A DNA stretch of 64,000 nt from Rana temporaria. Its lineage: Eukaryota > Chordata > Amphibia > Anura > Ranidae. Numbering within the stretch: the first letter of the stretch is position 1; every line of letters begins with the position of its first letter. The translations under genes were made by a program, and so were the position numbers. Below the pieces are notes generated by a model. The model was not told where the DNA came from. It did no database searches and worked only from the letters and a program-made list of their open reading frames with translations. The DNA is taken from the NCBI RefSeq assembly GCF_905171775.1, contig NC_053491.1, positions 221,998,486 through 222,062,485 on the forward strand, written 5' to 3'. Positions 54,626 to 64,000 of this stretch are shown here, in pieces.

Positions 54626-56414
54626 ATTTAGCAGGAATTTTATGTTATGTTTATTTATACTATTAATAAATTTAGTGCATTTTTAGCAAAAATATTGATT
54701 TGATGAACATTTGTGAAAATATCCTGCTGCCTTAAAAAACAGTAGAACCTTCTTTTTATTCTACTGGCCAAGAACCTACGTGATAGCTTTGGACAGGTTC
54801 TCTTTATGGAGACATCAAGGGTTTGACACCCAATGTCTCCCCAAGAAACACAGTCATGTTTTTATTGTTGTCTATGTCCCAACAGGGGAGATTTCCCTTC
54901 ATTCCCTGTGCTGTTACAAAGTTTTGGACAGGAAATATAAACCGCTTCATTCAATCCAGCAACACCACAAACAGAGATGACTTTTAGTGAATCAATTAAC
55001 ACACTGGGTTCCTCCAAGTACCAAATGCACTTGGTCAGTGGCCTTTATCAAGCCATGGTCAGTTTTTTGTTTCATTAGGGAGGAACTTTAAAGGTGGCTG
55101 GGAAAGTATATCAGTTATCTTAGCAATTTACACTAAATAAGTATGTGGAACTCTATTACAAAGCTGAAATGTTGCAGGCATCATTTTCAACTTAAAGGGA
55201 TAGGTAGCCTACAAAAATATGCTTCGGCATGTAGCCCTCTGCTAGCTGGTTGCTATTTGTTACTGTTTCAGCTTTATAAATCAGTCTACACGTGGCTTAA
55301 AAGAGAAGTTTAGGAATCAGAAAAAAATAAATAAAATCATATTCATCTAGATGCGGCAGCACCAATTCCAGCTGCAGATGTCCTCTGCCACCTCTAAGAC
55401 TGAGAACTGAGCAATCAAATACCACTGATCGCACAGTTCTCAGCCTGTACAGAGACAGTGACTGTCAGTCACTGGCTCTTTGCTCTGCCCCTTACTGGAG
55501 CGCCAGGCTGTGAAGGGAGCAGGAGTGGCTGGCTCACTTCAACCTACAACTTAGAAATTGTTATATTCATACATTTTTCAGCCTGAATCATTTGGCAAAA
55601 TATACTGTATATGAATCAAAATAACAAATATGCATTTGGAAAATATGTTTCATTATTTTAGTCACCCATTAACATATAAAAAGAAAGAAAAGAGGGCAGT
55701 ACGAGCCATGGTTACTGAAGTGGCATAAACAAATGCAATTGTACTTAAGTCACCAACATTTAAAGTCATTTTATTAAAGATTTATAAAGTACAGCATTTA
55801 AAAATAACATGTATTATAGCCATAACAGAACAAATGACCTGTATCATTTATTAAAAATAGATCCCTATGTTCTTTCATTTTAAAGAAAACTGAGCAATAT
55901 TTTGGATAAATACACGTTTCTATGCACTGCATTTACCTAATTTTTCATTATATATAAAATTGATTATGACCCACATAGTCATCTCAAAAAAAAGATGGTT
56001 TTACTGCATAACTAAATGGACTGCCTATTAAAACTTAGACAAATCAACACGGGCTCATGGTTGTAGTGAAGTCTTTTGTAACACGCAAGGTATTAAAGTA
56101 AATTTGTAGGCTGTCATTGTTGGATGGCTTCAATTATTTTTTTAAATCACTATCCTGGAACAAGCATGCAGCAAATTAGCATCCTCCTCTTTTTTTGGAT
56201 CTGCTTTGCTACACATTTTACACCTGTTCCCAAAGACATTTTGTAATTTTAGCCATTTATTGCATTTAATTGGTGAGTAGCAGCATGGTCCAAGGTTACC
56301 CCAGACCCATTCCTAGCAGTTATTTTGATCAAAAATATTACCGGCTTTCACAAACGGAATGAACTTTCCAGTTTTTATTCACAAATAAAAAAAAACTTTA
56401 AATTATGTCTGCTC
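54626..56414. other. Mostly unique intron sequence
   Basis: AT-rich DNA with no recognised exon, RNA gene or inverted termini. 54750-54990 has a moderately GC-balanced segment with a short open frame that I could not match to any family. Confidence 0.4.
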
Positions 56415-56418
56415 TTAA

Positions 56419-56899
56419 AGTGTTACTAAACCCAGGACCCTGCATTCACTATATCTGGTCTCCCACAGTACACAGAACATGGAAATGCAATTATTTTACT
56501 AAATATAAACTGCTAAATACCATTTCTCATCAGCAGTATATAGCAGCCATGCGACGTCTATCGGCGTCTGGTTAAAGCCTTTAGAAATAGTTTTCTTTCT
56601 ACTCTACTTTCTTTCTATTAGCCTGCAGGACCCCTGACCCTCTGTCTGTACAGTGCTGATTCATCCTGAGAGAAAAAAAAAATCTCAAGCAAAACACACC
56701 AAACTGAGCATGGGCAGTTTGTCCCCTAGGTTCTCTTCTATCAGGAGATGGTCAGGGGAATGTGTGGATCATAGAAGACAGGATAAAACAACCTTTTTAA
56801 ATAATGCAGAGGATTAACCCCTTAGGTTTCACAGCGAGTATAACAAACATGTTTTACTGCTATTCAGACTGATTTTACTGTTGTGGGTTTAGGAAGACT
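56419..56899. repeat. TTAA MITE (GTGTTACTAAACCC family)
   Basis: Flanked by TTAA at 56415-56418 and 56900-56903. Ends AGTGTTACTAAACCCAGG and GTGGGTTTAGGAAGACT are imperfect inverted repeats. It ends 100 bp before the next SYCP3 exon. Confidence 0.75.
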
Positions 56900-57003
56900 T
56901 TAATACTAAACATCTGCATTTGTTAAGGAGTAGCAGCTATAACACCATATGAAGACCGGTGGGAGAATTTAAAAAGTGTATTTAAAAATCTCAATATTTA
57001 TAG

Positions 57004-57108
57004 AACATGCATGATTTGGAAAAGAACCAAGAAAACCTTCTATCTGGTGCTCAAAATGAACTTCGAAAAGAAATGGCTTTGTTACAGAAGAAAATTCTTA
57101 TGGACACT
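57004..57108 (+). CDS. SYCP3: SYCP3 internal coding exon (exon 3 of 4 seen)
   Basis: 105 bp, 35 codons: NMHDLEKNQENLLSGAQNE, LRKEMALLQKKILMDT. The acceptor is TATTTATAG at 56995-57003 and the donor a consensus GTAAGT at 57109. Phase 0 at both ends. It extends the SYCP3 coiled coil; the LRKEMALLQKK segment is highly characteristic. The next intron is only 151 bp, so the two last exons stay together. Confidence 0.97.
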
Positions 57109-57259
57109 GTAAGTTACATTCTAGTGATTGCATTGTAATGCGAGACATTCAATACAGTTTTTTTTTTTGTTTTGTTTTTTACTTTCAGCTTTATTATCAA
57201 AATATATGAGATAAATATAAAAATATTTTAACTTATTTCATTCTTTTTTCTTCTGTCAG

Positions 57260-57313
57260 CAACAGCAAGAGATGGCAAGTGTTCGAAAGTCGCTTCAGTC
57301 AATGTTATTCTGA
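57260..57313 (+). CDS. SYCP3: SYCP3 terminal coding exon
   Basis: After TTTTTTCTTCTGTCAG the exon reads QQQEMASVRKSLQSMLF and a TGA at 57311-57313. This is the conserved C-terminus of SYCP3, needed in the protein for assembling tetramers end to end into fibres. Together the four exons give 119 codons of the C-terminal half plus part of a split codon, with no stop or shift, so the gene is intact here. Confidence 0.97.
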   Translation, partial: QQQEMASVRKSLQSMLF

Positions 57314-57417
57314 TGGCTCCCTGAAGGAATAACTTCTACCTATTTAAACATATAATTAAAAGATTATCCACCAAAAAGAACACAAATCCCATTTTGACTT
57401 CTGATTTTACAAAGTTA

Positions 57418-57423
57418 AATAAA
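57418..57423 (+). terminator. SYCP3: SYCP3 poly(A) signal
   Basis: AATAAA lies 105 bp after the stop codon, followed by a T/G-rich stretch (GTTTGTTTTGTTTT). This gives a short 3' UTR of about 130 nt. Confidence 0.75.
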
Positions 57424-57593
57424 GTTTGTTTTGTTTTAAAGAAACATGAAATGTTAATATGTAAAACAGTTTTGCTTTGTAGTGTACAGTATGCAATCTA
57501 AAACTTGCTAGTGGCAATGAACCAAGTTGTGTCTATGTACATTTACAGGTAAAGTGAGGAAGGGGAATGCAGGGACATTAAGTAAATCATTAA

Positions 57594-58071
57594 AGCGGAT
57601 GTTCCGCACAAAAAAAATATTAAAAGCCAGCAGCTACAAATACTGCAGCTGCTGACTTTTAATATTAGGACACTTACCTGTCCTGGAGTCCAGCGGCGTC
57701 CGCAGCAGAGGACGAGCGATCGCTGGTCACCCTGCTGCTCCCCCCTCCATCCATGCTGAGGGAACCAGGAAGTGAAGCGCTGTGGCTTCACTGCCCGGTT
57801 CCCTACGGCGCATGTGCGAGTCGCGCCGCGCCCGCCGATTGGCTCCCGCTGTGTGCTGGGAGCCGAGTGTTCCCAGCACACAACGGGGGGGGGCGACGGG
57901 ATGTGACGCAATGCCCGTCTTTTGCCCGTGAATGCCGGACCGGAAGTGGGTGCAAATACCTGTCTTTAGACAGGTATCTGCACCCCCCTCCCCCTGAAAG
58001 GTGTCAAATGTGACACCGGAGGGGGGGAGGGTTCCGATCAGCGGGACTTCACTTTAGGGTGGAGAACCGCT
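57594..58071. repeat. TTAA MITE (GCGGATGTTCCGC family) just downstream of SYCP3
   Basis: Flanked by TTAA at 57590-57593 and 58072-58075. Left AGCGGATGTTCCGC, right GGTGGAGAACCGCT. Contains GCCAGCAGCTACAAATACTGC/GCAGCTGCTGAC hairpin and GC-rich centre. Same family as 23579 and 50870. Confidence 0.85.
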
Positions 58072-58118
58072 TTAAGGCAAACCTAAACTAAATAAGGAAA
58101 GCATTGAGTATGGGAGAT

Positions 58119-58305
58119 AAAGGGAGGATTTTACTAACACTGGAGCACACAGAATCTGGTGCAGCTCTGTATAGAAACCAATCAGCTTCTAGGTTTTATT
58201 ATCAAAGCTTAAATCAAACAAGTGGTAATTAGAAGCCGATTGCTTACTATGCACAGTTGTACCAGATTCTGTGTGCCCCAGTCTTAGTAAATCTCCCTGA
58301 AATTG
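58119..58305. repeat. Short MITE (CACAGAATCTGGTGCAGC family)
   Basis: AGGATTTTACTAACACTGGAGC at the left pairs with CAGTCTTAGTAAATCTCCCT; ACAGAATCTGGTGCAGC pairs with ACCAGATTCTGTG. Lies between the two genes. Confidence 0.75.
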
Positions 58306-58977
58306 AGTATTAACTTACTTATCGGCTGAAAAAGCAGGCCCCATGAAACTCTGAGTCACATGGCTTGAAGCTGTAATGGCAGTGTACTAAGATGTTGACT
58401 TCAGAAAAACGTTTAAAGTAAATAAAGACTTCACTGACGCCAGCTCCCATAATTCACAGCTGGTGCAAGTCACTTGACCTGAACCAAAGTGCCATACAAC
58501 CTGCTTTGTACAAGTTTATGTTCACTCTATTGCAGCTGCTCTCCATCCCTAATTCTTGTGGGTTTGAGTACAATGGACCCGAGTTTATGACTGCTTTAAG
58601 AGTATTTTTCTCACACTCTCCCAGAAAGTTTTTTTTTATATTAAATACATTAGTATACATTTAGATGTGTGAACGTGCAGGACCCACCAAAATAACAGTG
58701 GATGTAGAAGTAACCCATGTTTTTTTTTTAAAGTATTTTTGGATATGGAATCTCAGCTGCCAAAAAATGAACAAATGTTTATTGTTATCTCTATCAGCAA
58801 TGCAGACACTGTATCCCCAGCTATGTGCTATCCTCACAAGCCTGAGAGCCTAAAGATTTTCTACTGCATTTTGCCATATGTATGCATTTTCTGTAATCAT
58901 TTTTAGAGCTTTTAAAGTAGTTTTCAAAGTATGCTATGTTTAAAACAAAACACAGTTACCTGTACAAAATAAAACAT
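58306..58977. other. Intergenic sequence between SYCP3 and CHPT1
   Basis: No gene or repeat recognised. It separates the two converging transcription units. Confidence 0.4.
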
Positions 58978-58983
58978 TTTATT
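58978..58983 (-). terminator. CHPT1: Candidate CHPT1 poly(A) signal
   Basis: TTTATT on the + strand is AATAAA on the - strand. It would give CHPT1 a 3' UTR of about 860 nt (58960-59840), which is AT-rich and free of recognised repeats. Other AATAAA-like hexamers on this strand (for example near 59400) could serve instead. Confidence 0.4.
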
Positions 58984-59840
58984 AAACTGTATCAATTCAA
59001 TTTCATTTTTAAAAACAAAACTAAACTAATCAGCTCCACAGAGCACAAATACCACATGGCTTGGTGCTTCACAAGATTATTTCCAGTTTAAGAACACTGT
59101 GCAGCTGGATTCTGGCCCAGTGTTATAAGGGTTATTAGGGTACAAGCAAGAAAAAAAAATCACATTGGTCAAGAAGCATGTCTTGGTAATGGTAATTTAA
59201 AAACGTTTAAAAAAAAAAACTTGTTACATTTTTTATATTAGGCAATAAATAAAAACAAATTAAAACTAATTTCCTTTTATGGTAAAAATTTGAAAATTTA
59301 GAACTGCTCTTATGGAGGAGAAGAAACTTGTAATTGTTAAACAATTAAAAGCTGTTAAATGAAAGAGCAAATCCATTTAGATTCAAAAATAATAAATGGT
59401 GTTTATTTTAGTAGGTTAGGTATTTCATTTCTTTTTGGCAGGCCCAGTAAGCTAATCATTAATGTGAAGGAAACCAAATGATGCTTCAGATACAGCACAT
59501 TACCAAAATTGAAGCAATACTGACAGAGAATACCGCCACTAAAAATATGTTTGGGAAGAGCATTATATTACCCATGTCTTCCTGCAATTCATATAAAAAA
59601 TAAAAAAAAATAAAAGAAAAGCAGATATTTGTATCATGTACCACTGCTCAAGTATGGAATACAATGGACTTGCTCTTTTTTCAATTACATTTCAATTAAG
59701 AAAATGGATTGCCATACAGTTATTCATTAGGCAACCAATGATTTAAGTCTCATTGAGTCCTATTATTTTTATGGTACCCTATAAATATATTTCATTGTTT
59801 TCCCCCCTGTTTCTTTTCCTCCATTTGTTTTAGCAGTCAG

Positions 59841-59975
59841 TCAGTATGATTTTGATTTTTGAACCTGCACAGCAGCTGGGATAGGAGGGATTCTGAAGAC
59901 AGATATCTGAAGATGTGTTGATATTTGTAGACAAACGCCTATGCAGTATCTTGTCAATTCAAACAACGAAATAAC
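59841..59975 (-). CDS. CHPT1: CHPT1 terminal coding exon
   Basis: CHPT1 makes phosphatidylcholine from CDP-choline and diacylglycerol in Golgi or ER membranes. On the minus strand the exon starts after TTTTTTTAG (acceptor at 59976-59977), reads VISLFELTRYCIGVCLQIST, HLQISVFRIPPIP and ends SKSY-TGA (59841-59843): 44 codons and the stop. The hydrophobic start is the last membrane helix; the end is a cytosolic tail that varies between species. Phase 0 fits the preceding exon. The paralogue CEPT1 has the same fold and a similar end; gene order with SYCP3 favours CHPT1. Confidence 0.93.
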   Translation of the reverse strand, partial: VISLFELTRYCIGVCLQISTHLQISVFRIPPIPAAVQVQKSKSY

Positions 59976-60086
59976 CTAAAAAAATAAAATACATTTAATT
60001 AGTCTTATGCCCTTCTGAGTTTAATTTACAGGAATTAAGAATTTCAGTCTTACTGCACTTAAACACTATTCAAGGACAATCTTTAA

Positions 60087-60293
60087 TGCTCTATTCACAC
60101 CTTGGCATTCCATTTTGCAGGTGGAATTGGCGCGATTCTGCCTGCGATTTCGAAACGCCGCAAATCAGTGGGACGCCCAAAATAAGTTCTTTAACTTCTC
60201 TTGGGAGTCCCGCGATTCTGTTTACGCGTTTTTACTGCAATTTCCAGCGATTCCGCTCGCAAAACCGTATGCCAAGGTGTGAATGGAGCCTAA
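60087..60293. repeat. MITE in the last CHPT1 intron
   Basis: CTATTCACACCTTGGCAT and ATGCCAAGGTGTGAATGGAG are inverted ends; GCGATTTCG/GCGATTCT motifs are paired inside. Non-coding. Confidence 0.85.
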
Positions 60294-60777
60294 TTGTTTG
60301 GCCTTCCAGATTATACAGATATAGAGTAATATTGCGCTAACTAATAAAGAAGTGATGAAAAAAAAAAAAAATCAATAAAATGATGAGAAGCTGCTCCATA
60401 AGAATGTGACAAATATTCAAGGTAAGATAACGTGTGAATTGTAAAGGTGATATACAGTGAAAGTGAATGAGGAAAGTGAATATTCAAATAAGCATTCAAA
60501 TAATAAATCAATCTAAATTCCTGCTAAGTGAATGTATAAAAACAAAACAAGTCCAATGGTGTAAATCAATCCTTGAAAGGAGCAGGCAGAGTCCACAACG
60601 GACAGGTGGTGGTTCCCAAGAAGTTGTTGAGGTTACAGGCAAGTATATGAGACATCTAAGGTGATAAATCATCCACTTATTGATAAGAATATATACTCTT
60701 ACCGAACTGGTGGACCCGAGTGTCAGAGACAATGAGTCAGTAAAGCATGGATATCCAAATCGGCAAGTCACCCAAAG
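60294..60777. repeat. Unclassified repeat with short direct motifs
   Basis: AT-rich, with GTGAAAGTGAATGAGG, CAAATAAGCATTCAAATAATAAATC and AAACAAGTCCAATGG, a layout resembling 14765-14905. No coding sequence. Confidence 0.35.
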
Positions 60778-61216
60778 GATCCAAGAAGCCCAGTAACTAC
60801 GGAAATACCTCAGAGGGATCTCGAAGGTGACAACAGGACTGGAAAGCTGATGATGAAATTGGACAGCCAGAAAGACTCACATCTGGGAAGGGTATGTAGA
60901 GAAAGAAAAAGGTGCTTCCAAATGGTGCAGGTCAAAAAAGCAGGTTTTTATTTAGAAAACCGACATGCATGAAATAAAATGTGATCACAAATAAAAAGCA
61001 ATGAATCGAGCTTGGTTGATTTGTATTTAATGCATGTCGGTTTTTTAAATAAAAACATGCTTTTTTGACCTGCACTATTGGAAGCATCTTTTTTTCTCTA
61101 CATCCCTGATGTGAGTATTTCTGGCTGTCCAATTTCGTCATCAGCTTTCCAGTCCCATTGACACCTACAAAATCCCTCTGAAGTATTTCCAGAGTTACTG
61201 GGCTTCTTGGATCCTT
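60778..61216. repeat. Long inverted repeat in the last CHPT1 intron
   Basis: Arms of about 190 bp: GATCCAAGAAGCCCAGTAAC at 60778 returns inverted at 61196; AAACCGACATGCAT at 60957 pairs with ATGCATGTCGG near 61033; the loop is about 60-70 bp. The transcript of CHPT1 would fold into a long imperfect hairpin here. Confidence 0.8.
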
Positions 61217-61753
61217 CCAGATTATGTTCTGAAGGCCAGTGTATAAAAATAACAAACATGTCATACTTACCTGTTCTGTTGCAGTGGTTTTGCACAGAGC
61301 AGCCTGGATCCTCTACTTCTCAGGTCCCTCTTTGGCTCTCCTGGCCCCTCCCTCCTGACGAGTGCCCCCACAGCAAGCAGCTTGCTATGGGGGAACCCGA
61401 GCTGAGCTGCAGCTCAGTATATCCATTCAGACATGGAGCTAGGGCTCGACCCCACCCCCTTTCTCTCCTCATAGGCTGACTGACTTTCATTGACAGCAGT
61501 GGGAGCCAATGGCTCTACGCTGCTGTCTCAGCCAATGAGGAGGGAAGTCCCGGGCAACCGAGACAATCCTACAACATCGCTGGATAGAGAGGGGGCTCAG
61601 GTAAGTATTCGAGGGGCTGCTGCACACAGACGGCTTTTTATCTTAAGACCTTTTGTCTTTACCAATCACTTTATTTTTAAGATAAGGGCAAAGTTCCTCT
61701 TTCAGCTTATTTAATAACCATTAACGTGTTGGATAACTGTAAAACATACTTAC
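61217..61753. other. Intron sequence, partly repeat
   Basis: 61250-61700 is GC-richer and repeat-like but with no recognised ends. No exon other than that at 61754 is seen. Confidence 0.35.
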
Positions 61754-61879
61754 TAGTGCTAACCACAAAACTATGTATTCATCAATAAAGCTGTTGAAGT
61801 ACTGGTTAAGGAATAAAAGACCTGGTCCAATAAATGCACTATCTTGAATATACATTTCACTTTTGGTCATATATGCCAG
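61754..61879 (-). CDS. CHPT1: CHPT1 penultimate coding exon
   Basis: 126 bp, 42 codons, phase 0 at both ends. Minus strand: acceptor TTTTTTTTTCTTCAG, then LAYMTKSEMYIQDSAFIG, PGLLFLNQYFNSFIDEYIVL, WLAL, then donor GTAAGT (GT at 61752-61753). The FLNQYFNSFIDEY block is highly conserved in choline/ethanolamine phosphotransferases and lies at the end of the membrane domain. The catalytic CDP-alcohol phosphatidyltransferase motif is in earlier exons outside the window; I see no further CHPT1 exon between 61880 and 64000. Confidence 0.95.
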
Positions 61880-61963
61880 CTGAAGAAAAAAAAAAGTTGC
61901 ATTAACAGAGAAAAACAAATAGGAGGCGACATTACATTTATTACAAGTCATTGAGCTCATTAA

Positions 61964-63007
61964 AGGAGTTGTAAAGATTTGTTTTTTATTTTCTAAATAT
62001 GTTACTTTAAACTAGTGCATTGTAGGTTCACTTACCCTTTCCTTCAATTTCCCTTCTAAGGCCCGGATTCACAAAGCACTTGCGCCGACGTATCTCAAGA
62101 TACGCCGCGTAAGTGCAAATATGTGCCGTCGTATCTGTGCGCCGGACCCACAAACTAAGAGACACCTAAAACTAGGCTTCATCCAGCCGGCGTAACTTGC
62201 CTACGCCGGCGTAGAGTGGGCGCATATTTAGGCTGGACGTATGGTGGCGCTCCCATTGATCAGCCATTCAAATATGCAAATGAGGAAAATACGGCGATTC
62301 AGGAACGTAAGTGCGCCCGACGCAGGCTACGACTGGTGCGCGTAAGTTGTACGTCCGGCGTAAAGTTAAGCCCCATAAAAGGAGGTGTAACCCAGCAGCA
62401 GACATGCAAAGGTCTGCACCAAGGAGTACAAGCCGGCGTATTTTACGTTTAGCTGGGCGTAGGATACGTTCATGGCGTAGACAGTGATCCGGCATATCTT
62501 AGGCAGTTGTTCCGACGTGGTTGTGAGCATGCGCAGGGGCATGCGTCCACGGCACGAGGCATGCGCAGTTCATTAAACGTACTTGTCTTGCGCTCAGACT
62601 ATCATTTGCATGGGGTCACGCCTCATTTGCATGGGTCAAGCCCACTTCCACCTACGCCAGCCTGCGCCTTCAAAACCTACGCCACGCCGATGCAGCGTGG
62701 GGAGCACTGGATTCCTGAATTCCATGCTAGCCTCTCTGCGCTGCGTCGGCGTAGCGCACAGGAGGATGCGCTGCGGCGGCGTAATGTGCGCCTGCTGTCT
62801 GTGAATCCAGGCCTAAATGTTTTTTTTCTTTTGTCATAATTTCTCACTTCCTGTTCCTCCTCAGTAAGCTGTTCTAAATGACTTTCCGCTCGGTTAATGG
62901 TGGAAATCTTACCGAGGAGAAACAGGAAATGAGAAATTCAAACAAAGAAAAAAAACATTTAGAAGGGAAATCGAAGGAAAAGGTAAGTGAACCAACAATG
63001 CACTAGC
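61964..63007. repeat. TTAAAGG-type MITE split by Harbinger, right end replaced
   Basis: Left end AGGAGTTGTAAAGATTTG follows TTAA 61960-61963. Left-arm text (ACTAGTGCATTGTAGGTTCAC) returns inverted at 62975-63007, where it is cut at the TTAA used by the next element. A Harbinger MITE sits at 62060-62813. Confidence 0.75.
62060..62813. mobile_element. Harbinger MITE with TAA duplication
   Basis: Ends GGCCCGGATTCACAAAG and GTGAATCCAGGCC; TAA at 62057-62059 and 62814-62816. Subterminal GTATCTCAAGATACGCC hairpin and many CGCCGGCG motifs. Non-coding; the frames within are by chance. Confidence 0.9.
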
Positions 63008-63011
63008 TTAA

Positions 63012-63391
63012 CCACTTAAGGACTGCCTCCTGCACATATACGTCGGCAGAATGGCACATGCACGTACAGGTACGTGCTGTGCTATTGTCCAGTCGCGGGC
63101 GCGCACCCGCGACCCGGTCCAAAGCTCCGGGACCCGATCGCCGCTGGAGTCCCGTGATCGGTCTCCGGAGCTAAAGAACGGGGAGAGTTGTGGCTGCGTC
63201 ATCGATCGTGTGATCCCTTTTATAGGGATACATAATCGATGACGTCACACCTACAGCCACACCCCCTTACAGTTGTAAACACATATGAGGTCACACATAA
63301 CCCCATCAGCGCCCCCTGTGGTTAACTCCCAAACTGAAACTGTAATTTTCACAGTAAACCATGCATTTTAAATGCATTTTTTGCTATGAAA
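63012..63391. repeat. TTAACC-family element, truncated by DIRS copy C
   Basis: Begins CCACTTAAGGACTGCC after TTAA 63008-63011, in the orientation of the inner copy at 43167. Shared text: CATCGATCG..TGATCCCTTTTATAGGGA, CAGCGCCCCCTGTGGTTAAC, AAATGCATTTTTTGCT. The rest is displaced by the DIRS insertion at 63392. Confidence 0.85.
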
Positions 63392-64000
63392 AATAGAATT
63401 TTTGTACTCACCGTAAAATCCATTTCTCTGAGTTCATGGACGGACACAGCAGCCTTTGACCTTAGGGTTATATCCACTTCCTTCCAGGAGAGTTAGGCAG
63501 AAAAAAAGCACTTTAAGTGTTAACAACACTTTGCTCAGCACAGCTCCTCCCAGAGGGCGTGGTCCCCCGGGTATAACCCACACTCTGCCTCAGCAGCTCC
63601 AGTTCGTAACAAGCAGTACAAACAAAGGAGGGGTGCTGTGTCCGTCCATGAACTCAGAGAAATGGATTTTACAGTGAGTACAAAAATACTATTTTCTCTT
63701 CCGTTCATGGACGGACACAGCAGCCTTTGACCTTAGGGACGTCCCCAAGCAGTTTCAAAAAATTTGAGGGGTGGGAAAACAACACAGCAAACCAAGCTAC
63801 ACCCCAAACAAAACCGGAGTTACTCAACGGAGGAACTCCAATCTTAAACTGCCGCCTGTAACACCTTGCGGCCGAAGGAGGCATCTGAAGATTATGCACT
63901 CACATCCACCTTGTAAAACTTTGAAAACGTGTGGACTGACGACCAGGTCGCTGCCTTACACACCTGTAACACAGAGGCTTGATGCCGGAAAGCCCAAGAG
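63392..64000 (-). mobile_element. DIRS copy C, 3' terminus and recombinase end
   Basis: Minus-strand element running off the window. The 3' inverted structure is at 63396-63700 (GTACTCACCGTAAAATCC and its complement, GGACGGACACAGC). Further in, complement of AAACTGCCGCCTGTAACACC and of GTGTGGACTGACGACCAGGTC matches the recombinase C-terminus of copy B at 35360-35480. It shares the subfamily-specific AAGGTCAAAGGCTGCTGTG phrase with copy B. Coding decay cannot be judged from this part. Confidence 0.88.

Noticed and set aside
59841..61879. CEPT1 in place of CHPT1
   Set aside because: The two paralogues are close in this part of the protein. The neighbouring SYCP3 in converging orientation favours CHPT1, though the catalytic exons outside the window would settle it.
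1..64000. CRISPR arrays, operons, prophage or bacterial systems
   Set aside because: Spliced vertebrate genes and vertebrate transposons fill the window; none of the repeats has regular spacer structure.
1..64000. tRNA, rRNA or snRNA genes
   Set aside because: I found no cloverleaf with A and B boxes or other RNA-gene hallmarks by eye; a covariance-model search would be needed to exclude them fully.

Overview
The window is vertebrate nuclear DNA, most probably from a ranid-type frog (an inference from the repeat families; no single base proves it). It has no operons or bacterial genes. Two host genes can be read with splice-site precision. SYCP3 (synaptonemal complex protein 3) lies on the + strand: four coding exons at 1456-1555, 40849-40947, 57004-57108 and 57260-57313 encode the C-terminal half of the coiled-coil core up to the stop codon, with a poly(A) signal at 57418. 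CHPT1 (cholinephosphotransferase 1) lies on the - strand: its last two coding exons are at 61754-61879 and 59841-59975. The two genes are tail to tail, with stop codons 2.5 kb apart. As I recall, this is also their order in mammals, which supports both assignments.

Nearly everything else is transposon-derived and sits in the SYCP3 introns (39.3 kb and 16.1 kb) or the CHPT1 intron and flank. Region by region: 4.4-9.6 kb holds a minus-strand CR1 LINE (ORF1 esterase-like motif, endonuclease, reverse transcriptase, 3' tail) cut up by at least four younger insertions. 11.5-13.0 kb holds an intronless, broken copy of an alpha-L-fucosidase gene directly abutting a minus-strand LTR. 13.9-24.4 kb holds a DIRS retrotransposon (gag, YLDD reverse transcriptase, RNase H, tyrosine recombinase, inverted terminal structure) split by a composite insertion made of a Harbinger element, a long foldback element and a Tc1 element. 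25.0-26.9 kb is an L2-like LINE. 28.7-34.1 kb carries three Harbinger elements with Myb/SANT-like genes and transposase remnants. 34.1-35.9 kb is a second DIRS copy. 36.1-39.5 kb is a complete-ended IS630-like Tc1/mariner-superfamily element with a dead transposase. 42.5-48.0 kb is a hAT element carrying a BED-finger transposase, interrupted by a TTAA-flanked element that is itself interrupted by an inverted copy of its own family. 48.3-53.8 kb is an older, badly decayed DIRS copy. 63.4 kb to the window end is the terminus of a further DIRS copy on the - strand.

Many non-autonomous elements with recognisable target-site duplications (TA, TTAA, 3-bp ATA/TAA, 8-bp hAT type) allow the order of insertion to be read directly. 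I see no functional transposase or reverse transcriptase frame: each has stops, frameshifts, deletions or a lost catalytic residue. I did not find a clearly new biological system. The most interesting material is the nested transposition record, a Harbinger copy whose two convergent genes were fused by a deletion, very long foldback structures inside a meiotic gene, and the fucosidase retrocopy next to the LTR.
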